Notes under the pieces: model-generated
The model's input: the letters and a program-made list of their open reading frames with translations, nothing else
What the model was told of the DNA's origin: nothing
Databases searched by the model: none
Program-made: the position numbers and the translations under genes
Shown here: in pieces, positions 58,601 to 61,751 of the stretch
How positions within the stretch are numbered: the first letter of the stretch is position 1
Layout: every line of letters starts with the position of its first letter
From: Mastigamoeba balamuthi
Taxonomy: Eukaryota; Evosea; Mastigamoebida; Mastigamoebidae
Assembly: GCA_902651635.1 (NCBI GenBank)
Contig: CACRSC010000001.1
Location: 1-61,751 of the forward strand
Length of the DNA stretch: 61,751 nt
Reading direction: 5' to 3'

Positions 58601-61600
58601 GAGACACCACAAATGGGCAGTCTCTTCCCTGTCTTAATTGTAGAGTGTAACGATCGACCGAGTACACAGGCGCAAGCCTCATGGCTGTGCCAAACACACC
58701 CGTGGTCCACAGGACACGTGAGGAGTTCCTCAGGACACCGTCCATGTGGTGCCCTGACACGTCCGCCAACCTCTCCGATTCTGTGCTGCCCTCGAATGCC
58801 CAGTGCAGCACCAGCCCGCTGGTCGTCGGGGGGTTCTTGGAGGCGATGCCGCAGCCCCCCTTGTGCNTTGCCAGGGGCGCCACATAGTGTCCCACACCAC
58901 AGGGAACACACGGGGTCGCTGCATCAGTATCATTGTCCGTCGTTTCTCTGGGACAGCCGTGCTCCTCTCCCGCCCCAAAGGACCCCATAGCACAATACTG
59001 CCCCGCGCTGCACGCAACACAGGCAGTTGCCGGGTCCGAATCCACGTCCGTTGTCCCCGCAGGGCACCTAGTCATGGCGCACGGCCCGCTGGACCCGTTC
59101 GGGGAGAAATGACCACGGCCACAATTTTCACATGGTGTCGACACGTCTTCGTCGACGTCCTGTGTCCCGCGTTGGCAAGAATACAAAGAGCAGTTTCCAC
59201 ACTTTCCTGAGCCACTGAGGTAGTGGCCAGGGCCGCATGGCACGCAGGGCGTCGAAGGGTTCGAGTCGTTGTCGGTCAGCCCGAATGGACACTCTCTACA
59301 CAAACCGACACTTCCACTAGGCATGTAGCATCCCCGCGGGCACTGAATACACTCCGTGCTGCTGTCAGAGTCCATGTCGACTGACCCTGCAGGACACACT
59401 AGGGCCTCGCAATCGAAATAGCCACCATTGTGAGGGACGAAATAACCTGGACCACAGAACACATGGTAAACTCCGTAGATTTCATCATCTGAGAGCCCGC
59501 GATTGTACACACGGATGTCGTCAACTAATCCGGCGTAGCAATGCATGATTTTGCTGAGGGTGCGACCGAAGGTGAGTGTGGGGTGTTCGTGGATGTTGAG
59601 AACAACTTCCTTCTTTGCAGACTGTTTTCCATTGACATAGATAGCCAGAATATCCCCGGCGTATGAAATTGCTAAATGCGTCCACACGTTTCCGGAAACT
59701 GGGGCATCCAAAGTAAACGAGGTGAACCATGATTGAGCCTCCAGATAAGTGGTATAGAACATCATTGCTAGCACTCCATCAGTATTAGCTGGTCCCAGAT
59801 ATCCTATCCAAGGATATGTTCCACTCAGGGGCAACAGTTGGATCCACATTGTTATAGTAAACGGGCGATTCATCATCATTCCCATTTCGTCTAGAGGTGG
59901 CGAGACCAGGGACGGGCAATGCGGTCCTTGTGCTGGCATGCCCCAGGAATTCGGAAACACCTCTTGAGTTATATTCATCGAGTAATCACCTATCCATCCA
60001 GAACTCCAAGAGATCCCCTCAGGATACTCGACAATCGAGGCTGTCATCCCATTGCCTGATCTATCTGACAACCTTTCGGTGTCGTTCTGTCCTTCGAACG
60101 ACCAGAGCAGAGCAAGTCCATCAACCGGTCCCAGCCCTGCCAGTAGAATTCTGCACTTGCCTCGTACTGTGCAGTAATCGTCACACCATTCGCACTCTTG
60201 CCACGACAAGTGGCACATCGACTCGTTGGTGTACAGTAAGCACGTGGAGATGCACGGCGTTGAGGGGTCAGTATCGTGGTCAACGAACCCAAAAGAGCAG
60301 GCAAATGAAGTGCAGTTCCCCGAGGACCCGGCAGGCACGTATAGTCCCGTGCCGTTGCAACGGACACAGGGAGTATCCCAGTTATGGTCATTGTCCACAG
60401 TTCCGGCAGGACAGTAGAATTGACTGCACGGCCCTGCGAAAAGAAAGGAGACATTGGAAGGCAAGAAGATGCCAGGCCCGCAGAGGACGCAGGGCGTAGA
60501 CGGATCGGAGTCCGTATCGGAGGAGCCCCTGGGGCAGTCCATGCAGGAGGATGCGTATCCCTTGGAAGTATACTGCCCTGCACTGCACCTCACGCACGCT
60601 GTTGAAGAATCCAAGTCATCATCGAAGGTGCCAGAGGCGCAGGCATACGCCCCGCAGTCAGGTGACGCCGACCCGGTCTCCATATAGAATCCTGGATTAG
60701 AATGTGTTAACCGTTGGCTTAACGTGGGCGTGTGCTCACCTGCAGAGGGACAGAAACTTCTCCAGATTCTCGCAATCTCCGACTCCGAGAGGGCGCGATT
60801 GTACAAACGTACATCATCGATCTGTCCCTGAAAGCACAGATTGCTCTCGGAGAAGTCATATCCCAGTGTCAGAACCGAGCCGTTTGTCAGTTGGGCATAT
60901 CTCAGTGTCTGACTCGAGCTCATTTTTCCGTTGTAGAAGAACGAAACATTCTCCCCGTCAAAGCTAGCAGCCACATGAAACCACCCGGCAGGAACGTACC
61001 GCATCATCGGAGATGCGCCCATAACCCCAACACGAAGGGAAACACCGAGAACGTCCCAGAACAGACCGGATAGAGTGCCGTCAACAACGGACCCCAGGAG
61101 GCTTAGCCATGATGTGGTGCTCTCCGAGAATGTGTACGAGTTCTCAACCCACATGGCCAATGTGTGGGCCGCGCGCAATCCACTAATATTGACTGCATCC
61201 AGAAGAGGAGACACCACAAATGGGCAGTCTCTTCCCTGTCTTAATTGAAGAGTGTAGCGATCGACCGAGTACACAGGCGCAAGCCTCATGGCTGTGCCAA
61301 ACACACCCGTGGTCCACAGGACACGCGAGGAGTTCCTCAGGACACCATCCATGTGGTGCCCTGAAACGTCTGCCAACCTCTCCGAATCTGTGCTGCCCTC
61401 GAATGTCCAGTGCAGCACCAGCCCGCTGGTCGTCGGGGGGCTCTTGGCGGCGATGCCGCAGCCCCCCTTGTGCGTGCAGCTGACGCCGCACCAGTCGCAG
61501 CCGTACACCGAGTCGAAGCACTCCACCGGGACACCGATCAGCGTGCACACCGACACACACGGCGTCGCTGGGTCCGAGTCGTTGTCCCACACGCCCCAGC

Positions 61601-61751
61601 CGCACCCCAGCAGCGCGCACGGGCCCGAGGAGCCCTGCGGCACGAACGCGCCAGCGCCGCACCGGACACACTCTGTCGACGAGTTCCGGTCGTCGTCTGT
61701 GAGCCCTGCCGGGCACGGCGTGCACACCCCGGCCGTGTTGGGGCCCACGTA
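52641..61751 (-). CDS. LamG/Cys-repeat receptor with kinase-cyclase-kinase interior, paralog (5' end outside window)
   Basis: Exons (minus strand): <61751-60740, 60691-58133, 58084-55274, 55222-55056, 55011-54846, 54803-54629, 54577-54508, 54465-54279, 54234-53571, 53522-53384, 53342-53308, 53265-53158, 53115-53030, 52987-52641. The ectodomain has Cys modules, LamG domains (VDDVRLYNRAL, VDDIRVYNRGL) and PSI-like groups; a membrane helix (GGGGAAVVLVVVGGLALG) follows. Then TKL kinase 1 (IGQGSFGVVYKARW, HRDLKSSNIL, DFGLT), a class III cyclase (VFTDIQGSTSLWEWN, EVKTEGDAF, DYFGPTVNKSARV; adenylate-type Lys/Asp, catalytic Asn and Arg present) and TKL kinase 2 (IGHGNFGSVYKG, HRDLKAANIL, DFGLS). Exon sizes match the plus-strand paralog. 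The N at 58867 sits between two copies of a 2.6-kb segment that is probably duplicated only in the assembly, so the true protein is likely one LamG pair shorter. Confidence 0.87.
52825..53177 (-). repeat. 353-bp tract identical (inverted) to 42173-42525
   Basis: Partner of the identical tract in the plus-strand receptor. It includes the introns at 53157-53116 and 53029-52988, base for base. Confidence 0.9.
56261..61473. repeat. 2.6-kb direct repeat around a single-N gap
   Basis: 56261-58866 and 58868-61473 align end to end at an offset of 2607 with scattered substitutions (for example in the short intron at 58085-58132 against 60692-60739). The junction is the N at 58867. Because the repeat ends exactly at the gap on both sides, two overlapping haplotype contigs placed in a row explain it better than a genuine tandem duplication. 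The offset happens to be a multiple of three, so the frame stays open. Confidence 0.75.

Noticed and set aside
56261-61473. Genuine recent tandem duplication of LamG and Cys modules
   Set aside because: Both copies end precisely at the N at 58867. A real duplication would not be expected to coincide with an assembly gap, and a second gap in the window shows the same pattern.

Overview
This is nuclear DNA from a unicellular eukaryote. The genes are cut by many very short GT-AG introns (mostly 34 to 100 nt), and nuclear-type tRNA genes with internal A and B boxes are scattered between them. The housekeeping set (eIF3c, Ran, Sec61 gamma, PNKP, long-chain acyl-CoA synthetase) is purely eukaryotic. 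A SAS-6 cartwheel gene implies that the organism builds centrioles or basal bodies, so it should have a flagellate stage. Gene-bearing stretches are GC-rich with GC-rich codon thirds. Two islands (about 9.2-12.7 kb and 42.7-52.6 kb) are AT-richer, repeat-laden and without intact genes. I cannot name the lineage. The receptor kinase/cyclase fusions suggest an amoeboid or flagellate protist, and the EsV-1-7 repeat gene recalls algal or stramenopile genomes and their giant viruses.

Layout: 1-2180 (+) is the 3' part of a kinase-cyclase-kinase receptor gene. 2375-5735 (-) is eIF3 subunit C. 6477-8052 (-) is a methyltransferase resembling giant-virus proteins, divergently paired across 100 bp with an EsV-1-7 repeat gene (8153-8966, +). 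9108-12745 is an AT-rich island bracketed by two identical tRNA-Ile(GAU) genes. 13018-15806 (+) is a long-chain acyl-CoA synthetase, followed by tRNA-Leu(CAG) (-) and tRNA-Ser(CGA) (+). 16590-18203 (-) is polynucleotide kinase/phosphatase. 18315-27440 (-) encodes a type I membrane protein of about 2955 residues whose cytoplasmic tail repeats a Leu-Gly-Ser-His motif about 13 times. 28520-29584 (+) is an unrecognised Cys-containing protein. A second tRNA-Ser(CGA), SAS-6 (-), Sec61 gamma (+) and Ran (-) fill 29.7-33.9 kb.

The right half is dominated by two giant paralogous receptors pointing at each other: 34612-42709 (+, complete, about 2497 aa) and 61751-52641 (-, 5' end beyond the window). 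Each has a LamG-like plus Cys-repeat ectodomain, one membrane segment, a TKL kinase, a class III nucleotide cyclase with adenylate-type residues, and a second TKL kinase. They share splice sites exactly with each other and with the partial gene at the left edge. A 353-bp tract, introns included, is identical between the two inverted copies, which suggests gene conversion. Between them lies a 10-kb graveyard: a decayed DIRS/Ngaro-like retroelement, a transposase-like pseudogene, other broken ORFs, and clusters of a small palindromic repeat.

Two single-N gaps (46414 and 58867) are each flanked by direct repeats. They look like unmerged overlaps of assembly contigs, so the 2.6-kb tandem repeat in the right-hand receptor is probably an artefact. 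All splice models were made by eye from frame, consensus and comparison among paralogs.
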